Shown in pieces: positions 16,003-25,764 of a stretch of DNA of 64,000 nucleotides; the first letter of the stretch is position 1, and every line of letters begins with the position of its first letter. The stretch covers positions 2,666,001 to 2,730,000 of the forward strand of contig NZ_JAGGMR010000001.1 of NCBI RefSeq assembly GCF_017875645.1, given 5' to 3'. A model generated the notes under the pieces. That model saw only the letters and a program-made list of their open reading frames with translations, was not told the origin of the DNA and did not search any database. The position numbers were made by a program, and so were the translations under genes. This DNA comes from Nocardia goodfellowii (GTDB taxonomy: Bacteria > Actinomycetota > Actinomycetes > Mycobacteriales > Mycobacteriaceae).

Positions 16003-16009
16003 CGCGGTC

Positions 16010-16774
<765 letters not shown>

Positions 16775-16907
16775 TCACACGCGGAGGGGGGTTGGGCAAC
16801 AACCGCTACAGCATGAGATATCGCACAGCGAACCCGTGTTGCCTCTCGTAGCGAGTCTTTCGCACTCGCGGCAATGCCGACTTGCCCACTGTGAGAGTCT
16901 GTTAGCC

Positions 16908-18026
16908 GTGACCGACCGAACGGAAACTCCGTCCGGAGGCGGGCGTGACGCGCACCGCCCCGGCTCCGTCGCGTCCGGTTCCGTCACATCGGAACCTCCA
17001 CCGCGGCGCGATCGCGACGGTGTAGAGATCTACGATCCGCTCGGCCTGTACCCGGCCGGAGCGCAAGACCAGACGGATCGATCCCATCAGCCGCTGCGTG
17101 CGCGCTGGGATCCGACCGCACCCGAGGAAGGCAAGGACCGCGCCCACCGTCCGGGCCGGGTGGTGAAGAAGCAGAGCCGGTTGGGCCGGTTCGTCTCCAC
17201 CTACGGCTGGCGGGCCTACGCGCTGCCGGTGCTGGCCGTGGTCACCGTGCTGGTGGTCGTCGACGCGGTGCGCGGCGGCCCGGACGCGGCGGGCAACGGC
17301 AATCCGGGATTCGGCGCGCTGAGTCCCCGGGCGGACTCGGCGGGCATCATCGGCGCACCGCCGGGCGACGGTCAGTTCCCGACCGACCTGCCCACCGGCG
17401 CGCTACCCCAGGGTGGTGCGTTCACCGACGCGGGCGCGGGCACCTGGCGGGTAGTGCCGGGCACCGCCGAAGTCGGCGCCGACGCCGCGAACGTCTTCAC
17501 CTACAGCGTGGAGATCGAGGACGGCATCGACACCTCCGGCATCGGCGGCGACACGGCGGTCGCGACGATGGTCGACTCCACCCTCGCCAATCCGAAGAGC
17601 TGGTCGCACGACAAGCAGTTCGGGTTCCGCCGGATCGACCAGGGCCGTCCCGATTTCCGGATCTCGCTGACTTCGCGCCAGACCACCCGCAAATCCTGTG
17701 GCTTCGATATCCCGATCGATTCCTCCTGCTACAACGCCGACTCCGGCCGGGTGCTGCTGTCGGAGGTGCGCTGGGTGCGCGGAGCGCTCGCCTTCGAGGG
17801 CGATATCGGCTCCTACCGGCAGTACCAGATCAACCATGAGGTGGGTCACGCCATCGGCTATCACCAGCATCAGCCGTGTGAGACCGACGGCGGGCTGGCG
17901 CCGATCATGATGCAGCAGACCTTCGGCACCAAGAACAACGACATCGCGGCGCTGGACCCGTTCGGGGTGGTGCCGATGGACGGCAAACGCTGCCGGTTCA
18001 ATCCCTGGCCATATCCGCGGGGCTGA
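16908..18026 (+). CDS. DUF3152 membrane-anchored zinc protease-like protein (Rv3207c-like)
   Basis: 372 residues from GTG. A disordered charged cytoplasmic N-terminus (1-100) is followed by one TM (about 108-124, ALPVLAVVTVLVVVDAV), a Gly/Pro linker, and an extracytoplasmic domain with the zincin motif HEVGHAIGYHQH (HExxHxxGxxH-like). Conserved Cys (KSCGF, SSCYN, QPCE, KRCRF) probably form disulphides. The family is conserved next to moeZ in mycobacteria (Rv3207c). The substrate is unknown. It runs toward moeZ with a 115-nt gap. Confidence 0.88.
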   Translation: MTDRTETPSGGGRDAHRPGSVASGSVTSEPPPRRDRDGVEIYDPLGLYPAGAQDQTDRSHQPLRARWDPTAPEEGKDRAHRPGRVVKKQSRLGRFVSTYGWRAYALPVLAVVTVLVVVDAVRGGPDAAGNGNPGFGALSPRADSAGIIGAPPGDGQFPTDLPTGALPQGGAFTDAGAGTWRVVPGTAEVGADAANVFTYSVEIEDGIDTSGIGGDTAVATMVDSTLANPKSWSHDKQFGFRRIDQGRPDFRISLTSRQTTRKSCGFDIPIDSSCYNADSGRVLLSEVRWVRGALAFEGDIGSYRQYQINHEVGHAIGYHQHQPCETDGGLAPIMMQQTFGTKNNDIAALDPFGVVPMDGKRCRFNPWPYPRG

Positions 18027-18141
18027 CCCCCGTGTCTCAGTGGCACGGCCGTACGGGACGATAGGGCGGGAAGAACGGCCCGGCTTCCGGCGTTGCACAC
18101 GCTGAGCTACGAGGCCCACCGATTCGAGGAGAGTCCGGACC

Positions 18142-19335
18142 ATGTCCTTGGGTAGTACAGCAAAGTCCTTGCCGCCGTTGGTCGAGCCGGCCGCGGAGCT
18201 GACCCGGGACGAGGTCGCCCGCTACAGCCGCCACCTGATCATCCCGGATCTCGGGATGGACGGGCAGAAACGGCTGAAGAACGCCAAGGTGCTGGTCATC
18301 GGCGCCGGCGGCCTGGGTTCGCCCGCGCTGCTGTACCTGGCCGCGGCCGGTGTCGGCACGCTCGGCATCGTCGAGTTCGATGAGGTGGACGCCTCCAACC
18401 TGCAGCGTCAGATCATCCACGGGGAATCCGATATCGGCCGCTCCAAGGCCGACAGCGCGCGCGATTCGATCCTGGAGATCAACTCCGGCATCACCGTCAA
18501 CCTGCACAAGATCCGGCTGGGGCCGGAGAACGCGATCGAGCTGTTCGCCCAGTACGACCTGATCGTCGACGGCACCGACAACTTCGCCACCCGCTACCTG
18601 GTCAACGATGCCGCGGTGCTGGCGCACAAGCCGTACGTGTGGGGTTCGATCTACCGCTTCGAGGGCCAGGTGTCGGTCTTCTGGGAAGACGCCCCGGACA
18701 ACCGCGGCCTGAACTACCGCGATCTCTACCCTGAGGCGCCGCCGCCGGGCATGGTCCCGTCCTGCGCCGAGGGCGGCGTGCTGGGTGTGCTGTGCGCGTC
18801 CATCGGTTCGATCATGGTGACCGAGGCGATCAAGCTGCTCACCGGCATGGGCGACCCGCTGCTGGGCCGTCTGATGGTCTACGACGCACTCGACATGAGC
18901 TACCGCACCATCAAGCTGCGCCGCGATCCGGAACGTCAGCCGATCACCGAGCTGATCGACTACGACGCTTTCTGCGGCGTGGTGTCGGAGGAGGGGCAGG
19001 CCGCCGCGGCCGATTCCACCATCACCGCGCGTGAGCTGAAGGAACTGCTCGACGCGGGCAAGGAGATCGAGCTGATCGACGTCCGCGAACCCGTCGAGTG
19101 GGACATCGTGCACATCGACGGCGCGAAGTTGATCCCCAAGGACCGCATCCTCTCCGGGGAGGCGCTGTCGGAATTGCCGCAGAACCGCCCGATCGTGCTG
19201 CACTGCAAGACCGGTATCCGTTCCGCGGAAGCGCTGGCCGCGCTCAAGCAGGCGGGCTTCGCCGACGCCTCCCATGTGCAGGGCGGAATCCTGGCCTGGG
19301 CCAAGCAGATCGATACTTCCCTGCCGGTTTACTAG
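18142..19335 (+). CDS. moeZ: MoeZ/MoeBR adenylyltransferase-sulfurtransferase
   Basis: 397 residues. The N-terminal ThiF/MoeB domain (about 20-270) has the nucleotide loop VIGAGGLGSPALLYLAAAG and the D-x-S-N-x-x-R-Q motif (DASNLQRQ). The C-terminal rhodanese domain (about 295-395) has the persulphide Cys in LHCKTGIRS. The protein adenylates and sulphurates the C-terminus of small sulphur carriers such as MoaD (molybdopterin) and CysO. It matches Rv3206c (moeB1). It supplies the molybdenum cofactor needed by NarG, encoded in the same window. Confidence 0.94.
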   Translation: MSLGSTAKSLPPLVEPAAELTRDEVARYSRHLIIPDLGMDGQKRLKNAKVLVIGAGGLGSPALLYLAAAGVGTLGIVEFDEVDASNLQRQIIHGESDIGRSKADSARDSILEINSGITVNLHKIRLGPENAIELFAQYDLIVDGTDNFATRYLVNDAAVLAHKPYVWGSIYRFEGQVSVFWEDAPDNRGLNYRDLYPEAPPPGMVPSCAEGGVLGVLCASIGSIMVTEAIKLLTGMGDPLLGRLMVYDALDMSYRTIKLRRDPERQPITELIDYDAFCGVVSEEGQAAAADSTITARELKELLDAGKEIELIDVREPVEWDIVHIDGAKLIPKDRILSGEALSELPQNRPIVLHCKTGIRSAEALAALKQAGFADASHVQGGILAWAKQIDTSLPVY

Positions 19336-19390
19336 TGGGTTTGGGCGCGCCATCGGCGCGTCCTACCAAACTCGGCGGTACCGTACGGCC

Positions 19391-20242
19391 GTGACTTCTG
19401 TGGAACCTCCCGAGCACGTGCGCGCCACGTTCGGTCTGCGCGAAGTGACGCCGGTTGCCTTGGGAGACTGGGACGGTGGCTGGCGCTGCGGTGACGTGGT
19501 GCTCAGCCCGGTCGCCGATCATGCCCGCGCGGCGTGGTCGGCGAAGATCCGGGAGACGCTCAAGGTCGACGGGCTGCGGATTGCCCGCCCGGTGCGCGCC
19601 ACCGACGGCCGCTACGTCGTGTCCGGCTGGCGCGCCGACACCTACCTCGAGGGCACCCCCGAACCCCGTCACGATGAAGTGGTTTCGGTGTCCCTGCGCC
19701 TGCACCAGGCCACCGCGAAACTCGAACGCCCCCGCTTCCTGGTCCAGCCGCCCGTCGCCCCGTGGGTCGACGTGGACGTCTTCGTCGCCGCCGACCGTGC
19801 CGCCTGGGAGCCGGTTCCGCTGCGCAGCCTGCGCGCCGGCGGCACCCTCCCCACCACCACTCCCGACGGCCAGCGCAGTATCGAACTGATCGGCCAGCTG
19901 GCCACCCTGCGCAAACCCGTCCAGGCCGCCCCGCAACTCGTGCACGGCGACCTGTTCGGCACTGTCCTGTTCGCCGGTGTCTTCACCCCCGGCCTTTCCG
20001 ACATCACCCCCTATTGGCGCCCGCCCGCCTGGGCCGCCGGCGTCATCGTCATCGACGCCCTCGCCTGGGGCGGCGCCGACGACGGTCTGCTGGACCGTTG
20101 GCGCGCGCTCCCCGAATGGCCCCAAATGCTTTTGCGCGCAGTGATGTTCCGCCTCGCCGTGCACGCCCTCCATCCCCGCTCCACCCCGGAAGCCTTCCCG
20201 GGCTTGGCCCGCACCGCGGATATGGTCCGGCTGATGCTGTAG
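19391..20242 (+). CDS. Conserved actinobacterial TIGR02569-like protein (Rv3205c-like)
   Basis: 283 residues from GTG. It resembles the aminoglycoside-phosphotransferase fold in outline: LVHGDLFGTVLF sits where those kinases have the catalytic H-G-D, and VIVIDALAWGGADD where they have the metal-binding Asp. It is 55 nt downstream of moeZ, as Rv3205c follows moeB1. Annotated relatives are unnamed hypotheticals. A small-molecule kinase role is possible but unproven. Confidence 0.8.
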   Translation: MTSVEPPEHVRATFGLREVTPVALGDWDGGWRCGDVVLSPVADHARAAWSAKIRETLKVDGLRIARPVRATDGRYVVSGWRADTYLEGTPEPRHDEVVSVSLRLHQATAKLERPRFLVQPPVAPWVDVDVFVAADRAAWEPVPLRSLRAGGTLPTTTPDGQRSIELIGQLATLRKPVQAAPQLVHGDLFGTVLFAGVFTPGLSDITPYWRPPAWAAGVIVIDALAWGGADDGLLDRWRALPEWPQMLLRAVMFRLAVHALHPRSTPEAFPGLARTADMVRLML

Positions 20243-20264
20243 GGCAGGGTTGCCCGACACAGTC

Positions 20265-20303
20265 GAGTGCCGCACCGAGACCTGTTGTCCCGGTGCGGCA
20301 TTC
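20265..20303. terminator. Hairpin between the Rv3205c-like gene and narK
   Basis: A 13-bp stem with one G-T wobble and a 13-nt loop, core TGCCGCACCG / CGGTGCGGCA. It sits between convergent genes, and marks the point where the mycobacterial backbone order stops and the nitrate block starts. Confidence 0.65.
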
Positions 20304-20318
20304 GGTCTGTTACGGCGG

Positions 20319-21803
20319 CTACACGTTGGCGTAGGCCAGGGAGGGGACTCGGCCGATGGCGAACGAGGACCGCAGGTAGAAGAACCAGGTGACGCCGGCC
20401 ATCACGAGGAAGGCGACGGCGTAGGCCCAGAAGGCCGGGTTCATGCTGCCGAAGTTGATGTTGGACAAGCGAAGTGCCTGCTGGAGCAGGTAGCCGCCGG
20501 AGGCGCCGATCGCCCCGATGACGCCGATCGCGGCGCCCGCTTGGCGTTTGGCGGAGGCGAGGGCATCGGTGATTTCCATACCGTGTTCGGAGGCGTGCTT
20601 CTTGGCGACGGCGGAGAAGATGGACGGGATCATCCGGTAGGTGGAGCCGTTGCCGATTCCGGTGAGCACGAACAACATCAGGAATGCCGCCAGGTAGAGC
20701 GGGAAGCTCTTCAGCTCGAGCGCCGCCATGATCAGCGCGACGGCCACCGACATGCCGCCGAAGACGAAGACGGTGATCTTCGCGCCGCCGACTTTGTCGG
20801 AGACCCAGCCGCCGAACGGCCGGCTGAACGAGCCGACGAACGCGCCGAGGAAGGCGAGATTGCCGAGGGTGGTGATCCAGCCGATCTGGGCCAGGTGCGG
20901 GAAGTTGGCCTTGATCAGGGTCGGGAAGGCGAAGGAGAAGCCGATGAACGAGCCGAAAGTGCCGATGTAGAGGAACGACATCACCCAGGTGTGCCGGTTG
21001 GTCAGCGCCAGTTTGTAGGACTTGCCGTCGGACTTGGCGGTGGCGATGGAGTCCATGTAGCGCAGCGCGCCGAAGGTGGCGATCAGGATGAACGGCACCC
21101 AGACCAGCACCGAGAGCGTGATGCCGAACCGGTAACCGGCCGGATCCTTGGCCAGCAGATGCGTGCCCAGGGTGATCAGCAGCGGCAGCACCAGTTGGGT
21201 CTGTGCCACGCCGAGATTGCCGCCCGCGGCGTTGATGCCCAGGGCCGCACCCTTTTTCCCTTCCGGGAAGAAGAACGAGATGTTGGCCATCGACGAGGAG
21301 AAGTTGCCGCCACCGAAACCGGCCAGCGCCGCCAGCACCATGAACACCCACATGGGTGTGCCCGGCTGGTTCACGAAGTAGGCCAGACCCAGGGTCGGAA
21401 TGAGCAGCATCGCCGCGCTGAACGCGGTGAAGGCGCGTCCGCCGAATTTGGGAATGGCGAAGGTGTAGGGAATGCGCAGGGCCGCGCCGACCAGGGTCGG
21501 GGTGGAGGTCAGCAGCAGCGCGTTGCTCACCGCGACCGGATCGCCTTTGCCGAGCCCGGCCAGGAAATCGAAGCCGGCCAGGCCCATGCTGGTCACGACG
21601 GTGCCCCAGATGACCCAGACCGAGAAGCCCAGATTCTCGGCGAATACCGAGAAGAGCAGATTTTTGCGGGCGGTCTTGTTGCCGCCGGATTCCCAGAATT
21701 TCGTATTGTCGGGGTCCCAGTGTTCGAGCCAGCGTCCGCGCTTCTGGTGCTCGAATCCGGGGGTTTCCGACTGCTGGCCGGTGGCAGCAACTGTGGCAGT
21801 CAT
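20319..21803 (-). CDS. narK: Nitrate/nitrite transporter NarK (MFS)
   Basis: 494 residues from the ATG of MTATVAATG, with AGAGGAAG upstream; an earlier ATG 13 codons upstream is less likely. It has twelve hydrophobic segments of the major facilitator superfamily and both NNP-family signatures: GFGGGNFSSSMANISFFFP in the fifth TM region and a matching Gly-rich motif GIGNGSTYRMIP in the second half. The conserved substrate Arg residues are in RIPYTF and SKRQAG-like positions. It imports nitrate and/or exports nitrite. The gene lies downstream of a GntR gene and is preceded by GlnR-like boxes. Confidence 0.92.
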   Translation of the reverse strand: MTATVAATGQQSETPGFEHQKRGRWLEHWDPDNTKFWESGGNKTARKNLLFSVFAENLGFSVWVIWGTVVTSMGLAGFDFLAGLGKGDPVAVSNALLLTSTPTLVGAALRIPYTFAIPKFGGRAFTAFSAAMLLIPTLGLAYFVNQPGTPMWVFMVLAALAGFGGGNFSSSMANISFFFPEGKKGAALGINAAGGNLGVAQTQLVLPLLITLGTHLLAKDPAGYRFGITLSVLVWVPFILIATFGALRYMDSIATAKSDGKSYKLALTNRHTWVMSFLYIGTFGSFIGFSFAFPTLIKANFPHLAQIGWITTLGNLAFLGAFVGSFSRPFGGWVSDKVGGAKITVFVFGGMSVAVALIMAALELKSFPLYLAAFLMLFVLTGIGNGSTYRMIPSIFSAVAKKHASEHGMEITDALASAKRQAGAAIGVIGAIGASGGYLLQQALRLSNINFGSMNPAFWAYAVAFLVMAGVTWFFYLRSSFAIGRVPSLAYANV

Positions 21804-21901
21804 CGGCTTCCTCTCGATCGCCTCGCTGGTGGGTCGAGTCAAAAGGTAGAAGCCGGTTGTTGCGTCCCCATGGCCTTCGGTGACGTTCCCGGCAAATCCG
21901 A

Positions 21902-21940
21902 CTCACATGGGGGAAACGGCGTCGGTGACCAGTTGGTTAC
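21902..21940. promoter_or_regulatory. Tandem GlnR-like boxes upstream of narK
   Basis: CTCAC-N6-GAAAC (21902-21917) then GTGAC-N6-GTTAC (21925-21940), about 100-140 nt before the narK ATG. The actinobacterial GlnR consensus is GTNAC-N6-GAAAC, often in tandem. This suggests nitrogen-responsive control. Confidence 0.5.
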
Positions 21941-21972
21941 TTACGGTTCTGAATACGGGACCAGTCGGAATT

Positions 21973-22644
21973 TCAGCGGTCGGGATATTCCGCGATCAGC
22001 GCGGCGAGGAAACAGCGTGCGGCTTGCGCCGCGGCGTCCGGGTTGCCATCGATCACGGCCTGCACCAGTTCGATGTGCTCGGCGTCATAGGAGTCGTCGG
22101 ATTTCGAGGTCCGCGCCCGGATCACCTGCTCGATGATCGGCAACAGCGAATCGTAGAACTCGACGTACACCGCGTTGTGGCTGGCGACCACGATCGCGCG
22201 GTGCAGTTCCACGTCGGCGGCGATGGCCGCGTGGTTGCCCTCGTCCCACTTGTTCTCGTTGCGTTCGGCGAGCAGGCGGCGCAGCGTCGCGATGTCGGTG
22301 TCGTCGCGCCGGCGCGCGGCCAGCGCGGCCGCGTTGGTGTCCAGCGCCAGACGCAGTTCGAGCACATCGCGCTCTTCCGCGTCGGCGAAGTACTTGCCGA
22401 GCGTCCCACCGACCTCCGAGGCGGCCACCACATAGGTGCCCGAGCCTTGGCGTCGCTCGAGCATGCCGGCGTGCACGAGCGCCTGGACGGCTTCGCGCAC
22501 GGTATTTCGACCCGTTCCGGTGAGCTCGGTGAGCTCCGGTTCGGTGGGGATCCGAGAGCCGATAGGCCAACGCCCCGAACGGATTTCGGCACGCAGCTGC
22601 TCTGTTACCTGGGCAATGAGGCTGGTGCGCCGGACTGGTTGCAC
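21973..22644 (-). CDS. GntR-family regulator (FadR/FCD subgroup)
   Basis: 223 residues. The N-terminal winged helix (about 7-75) has IPTEPELTELTGTGRNTVREAVQALVHAGMLERRQGSGTYV-type sequence. The C-terminal FCD helical domain carries the metal/ligand residues (LRLALDTNAAALAARR, DVELHRAIVVASHN with the conserved D-x-x-x-H). It is divergent from an MFS gene across 65 nt and upstream of narK on its own strand. The most likely direct target is the divergent transporter. Confidence 0.9.
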   Translation of the reverse strand: MQPVRRTSLIAQVTEQLRAEIRSGRWPIGSRIPTEPELTELTGTGRNTVREAVQALVHAGMLERRQGSGTYVVAASEVGGTLGKYFADAEERDVLELRLALDTNAAALAARRRDDTDIATLRRLLAERNENKWDEGNHAAIAADVELHRAIVVASHNAVYVEFYDSLLPIIEQVIRARTSKSDDSYDAEHIELVQAVIDGNPDAAAQAARCFLAALIAEYPDR

Positions 22645-22709
22645 CGAAATAGAGTACCGCGCATCACAAACTGTTGCCTCCTATCATCGGGTCATCCTAT
22701 GATTTCGGG

Positions 22710-24020
22710 GTGACAGCAACTCTCTCGGAAACCACAGTGCCCGCGGAAACCGCGACCCCTCGACCCGGCAGCGACCGGGTCGAGCAGCGTCCGGGGTGGC
22801 CTGCCGACGGAGTCGAAAAAACGCGCCGTGGACTGATCGAGGGACGGCTGCTGGTCCTGCTGGCGATCGTCATGTCCGCGCTCACGCTGCGCGTCGCGGT
22901 CACCGCGTTCAGCCCGCTCGCCGAGCGGATCGGCGATGATATCGGTTATTCGACCGCCGTCATCGGCGTCTTCGGCATGGTCCCGGCGGCCATGTTCGCG
23001 CTGTCCGGCCTGATCACGCCGATCATGGTGCGCAGATTCGGACTCGAACGCACCGCGATGCTCGCCATGCTGACGGCGGGCGCCGGCATGCTGATCCGGG
23101 CTGTCGTCCCGAACACCGGCGAACTCCTGGCATTCTCCGCGCTCGCCCTGGCCGGTATGGGTATCGGCAACGTCGTGATCCCCCCGCTGGTCAAGCGCTA
23201 CTTCTCCGATCGGCTCGCGATCGTCAGCTCGCTGTACATCACTATGGTGCAGCTCGGCACGGTGATCCCGGCGCTGATCGCGGTACCGGTGGCCAACGCG
23301 TCCGGCTGGCGGATCTCGATCGGCCTGTGGGCCGCGATCGGGTTCGCGGCGGCGCTGCCCTGGATCTGGGTGCTGCGCGCCCGGCGTGGCCACGATCTGG
23401 CCGACACCACCGCGCTGCCCTCGGAGCAGGAGCCCAAGGGCCAGGTCTGGCGTTCGCCGCTGGCCTGGGGCATGGCCGGAATGTTCGGTATGACCTCACT
23501 GATCACCTACGCCATGTTCGCCTGGCTGCCGCGCATCCTGGAGGACGCGGGCGCCAGCGACGCCTTCGGCGGCACCATGGTCGGGCTGTTCGCGCTGGTC
23601 GGCCTGTCGGCGGCGTTCACCGCACCGACGCTGGTGGCCAAGGTGCGCAACCCCTTCCCGTTCGTGCTCGCCTTCGCCGCGTGCTTCTTCATCTCGTTCG
23701 CCGGACTGCTGATCGCGCCGATGAGCGTGCCGCTGCTGTGGGTGGTGCTGCTGGGCCTGGGCCCGAGCACCTTCCCGATGTGCTTGACGCTGATCAATAT
23801 GCGGACGCGCAGTTCGCAGGGTTCGGCCGCGCTGTCCGGGTTCGCCCAGGGCGTCGGTTACGCCGTGGCCTGCGCTGGTCCGCTGCTGTTCGGCATGCTG
23901 CACACCGCCACCGGCGGCTGGGCCGCCCCGTTCGGGATGCTGGTGGTCGCGGTGCTGGTGCTGCTGGCCGGTGCGTGGCGGGCCTGCAAGCCGCAGATGC
24001 TCGAAGACACCTGGAACTGA
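22710..24020 (+). CDS. MFS transporter, CynX/NimT type
   Basis: 436 residues from GTG. After a 45-residue hydrophilic N-terminus there are twelve predicted TMs. Sequence character (LRVAVTAFSPLAERIGDDIG, VVIPPLVKRYFSDR, LGLGPSTFPMCLTLINMRTRS) matches the CynX/NimT group, which includes putative cyanate transporters and 2-nitroimidazole exporters. The 65-nt divergent promoter shared with the GntR gene suggests that regulator controls it. The substrate is unknown; a role in nitrogen-compound transport fits the neighbourhood. Confidence 0.85.
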   Translation: MTATLSETTVPAETATPRPGSDRVEQRPGWPADGVEKTRRGLIEGRLLVLLAIVMSALTLRVAVTAFSPLAERIGDDIGYSTAVIGVFGMVPAAMFALSGLITPIMVRRFGLERTAMLAMLTAGAGMLIRAVVPNTGELLAFSALALAGMGIGNVVIPPLVKRYFSDRLAIVSSLYITMVQLGTVIPALIAVPVANASGWRISIGLWAAIGFAAALPWIWVLRARRGHDLADTTALPSEQEPKGQVWRSPLAWGMAGMFGMTSLITYAMFAWLPRILEDAGASDAFGGTMVGLFALVGLSAAFTAPTLVAKVRNPFPFVLAFAACFFISFAGLLIAPMSVPLLWVVLLGLGPSTFPMCLTLINMRTRSSQGSAALSGFAQGVGYAVACAGPLLFGMLHTATGGWAAPFGMLVVAVLVLLAGAWRACKPQMLEDTWN

Positions 24021-24044
24021 ATCGCTACGAGTTGCGCGCCGGTG

Positions 24045-24075
24045 GGTGTGACCGCATGATGGTGCGCGTCACACC
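24045..24075. promoter_or_regulatory. Inverted repeat after the MFS gene
   Basis: GGTGTGAC-N15-GTCACACC, perfect 8-bp arms, beginning 25 nt after the MFS stop. It could be a weak terminator hairpin or an operator for the downstream narK-nirBD operon. Confidence 0.4.
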
Positions 24076-24128
24076 TCACCGGCTTTCGCATTCGATTTCG
24101 GGTCTTATTCACCCGCGGAAACCCTTGT

Positions 24129-24157
24129 GTCACATGCCCGAAACATTCCGGCGAAAC
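24129..24157 (+). promoter_or_regulatory. GlnR-like box upstream of narK-nirBD
   Basis: GTCAC-ATGCCC-GAAAC (24129-24144) matches the GlnR box GTNAC-N6-GAAAC exactly, and another GAAAC follows at 24153-24157. It lies about 150 nt before the narK start. In mycobacteria and streptomycetes GlnR activates nirBD under nitrogen limitation or with nitrate. Confidence 0.65.
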
Positions 24158-24289
24158 TCACCCCGCTGACCGGAGATACGTGAGCAACCGTTGATATAGC
24201 GGCAATTCAGGGCGACATTCCGGCAATACCCGTTTCCTACCGTTGTGCCTAACCGAATCTTTCGGGTTGAACACAGTGGGAGGCCCTTG

Positions 24290-25735
24290 TTGAGCACGCT
24301 GACGCGTAACCGCAACATCGAGCACTGGGATGCCGAGGATGTCGCCGCCTGGGAAGCCGGCGGCAAGAACATTGCGAAGCGCAATCTGATCTGGTCCGTG
24401 ATCGCCGAGCACGTCGGGTTCTCCGTCTGGTCCATCTGGTCGGTCATGGTGCTGTTCATGCCCACCGACAAGTACGGCATCGACGCGGCCGGGAAGTTCT
24501 TCCTGATGGCGGTGCCGACGCTGACCGGCGCGGTCCTGCGCATCCCCTACACCGTGGCCACGGCGAAGTTCGGCGGTCGCAACTGGACCGTCTTCTCCGC
24601 GCTGCTGTTGCTCATCCCGACGCTGCTCACGCTGTACTTCATCAATCAGCCGGGCACCTCGTACACCACCTTCCTGATCGTGGCGGCGTTCGCCGGTTTC
24701 GGTGGCGGCAATTTCGCCTCCTCGATGACCAATATCAACGCCTTCTACCCGCAGCGCCTCAAGGGCTGGGCCCTCGGCTTGAACGCGGGCGGCGGCAATA
24801 TCGGCGTGCCGGTGATCCAGCTGATCGGCCTGCTGGTGATCGCCACCCTGGGCAACGACTACGCCTCGCTGATCTGCGCGATCTACCTGGTCGCCGTGGC
24901 GGTCGCCGGTCTGGGCGCGGCGCTGTACATGGACAATCTCACCAACCAGAAGGCCGACCTGTCCTACATGGTCTCGGCGCTGAAGGTGCCGCAGTCCTGG
25001 GCGATCGCGTTCCTCTACATCGGCACCTTCGGTTCGTTCATCGGCTACAGCTTCGCCTTCGGGCAGGTGCTGCAGATCAGTTTCAAGGCCGGTGGCGACA
25101 CCGCCGCGCAGGCCGCGCTGCACGCCGCGCAGATCGCGTTCATCGGTCCGCTGCTGGGTTCGCTGGCCCGCCCGTACGGCGGTAAGTGGGCCGACCGGGT
25201 CGGCGGCAGCAAAGTCACCCTCTATGTCTTCGGCGCGATGATGGCGGCGGCGGTCCTGGTGGTCGCGGCGAGCACGGTCGGCGACAGCAACGGCGGCGTG
25301 CCCAGCGGCGGCGTAATGGCCGCGCTGGTAACGGGTTTCATCGCGCTGTTCATCCTCTCGGGTATCGGCAACGGTGCGGTCACCAAGATCATCCCGTCCG
25401 TCTTCGACGCCAAGTCCCGCAGCTTGGATCTGCCCGAGTCGGCTCGAGCCGCCTGGTCGCAGAACTGCTCGGGCGCGCTCATCGGTTTCGTCGGCGCCAT
25501 CGGCGCGCTCGGCGGCGTCGGCATCAACCTGGTGCTGCGCTCCTCCTACGCCTCGACCAGCTCCGCGACCACCGCCTTCTGGGTCTTCATGGCCTTCTAC
25601 GTGGCCTGCGCCGCGGTCGTCTACCTGGTCTTCCTGCGGCGGCCCACCGCCACCGACTCCGACATCGTCGCCGAGGCCGAAGCCCTGGTCCTCGAAGCCG
25701 AAAGCACCTCGTCCAGCTCGTCGGCCCGCGCCTGA
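24290..25735 (+). CDS. narK: Second NarK nitrate/nitrite transporter
   Basis: 481 residues. TTG at 24290 is chosen because GGGAGG sits 6 nt upstream; a GTG 15 codons earlier is in frame but lacks a ribosome site. It is an MFS protein of the NNP family with the signature GFGGGNFASSMTNINAFYP and second-half motif GIGNGAVTKIIP. It is distinct from the narK at 20.3 kb (only the signature regions are alike). It is 29 nt upstream of nirB, so it likely brings in nitrate or nitrite for assimilation. A Ser-rich C-terminus (TSSSSSARA) is disordered. Confidence 0.92.
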   Translation: MSTLTRNRNIEHWDAEDVAAWEAGGKNIAKRNLIWSVIAEHVGFSVWSIWSVMVLFMPTDKYGIDAAGKFFLMAVPTLTGAVLRIPYTVATAKFGGRNWTVFSALLLLIPTLLTLYFINQPGTSYTTFLIVAAFAGFGGGNFASSMTNINAFYPQRLKGWALGLNAGGGNIGVPVIQLIGLLVIATLGNDYASLICAIYLVAVAVAGLGAALYMDNLTNQKADLSYMVSALKVPQSWAIAFLYIGTFGSFIGYSFAFGQVLQISFKAGGDTAAQAALHAAQIAFIGPLLGSLARPYGGKWADRVGGSKVTLYVFGAMMAAAVLVVAASTVGDSNGGVPSGGVMAALVTGFIALFILSGIGNGAVTKIIPSVFDAKSRSLDLPESARAAWSQNCSGALIGFVGAIGALGGVGINLVLRSSYASTSSATTAFWVFMAFYVACAAVVYLVFLRRPTATDSDIVAEAEALVLEAESTSSSSSARA

Positions 25736-25764
25736 CACCCGATCCCATCCCCGGAGGACACCTC

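Noticed and set aside
22645..22709. ATCAT...ATGAT inverted repeat as a GntR operator between the divergent genes
   Set aside because: Arms of only 5 bp with a 10-nt or longer spacer; not convincing alone, although an operator is expected in this 65-nt gap.
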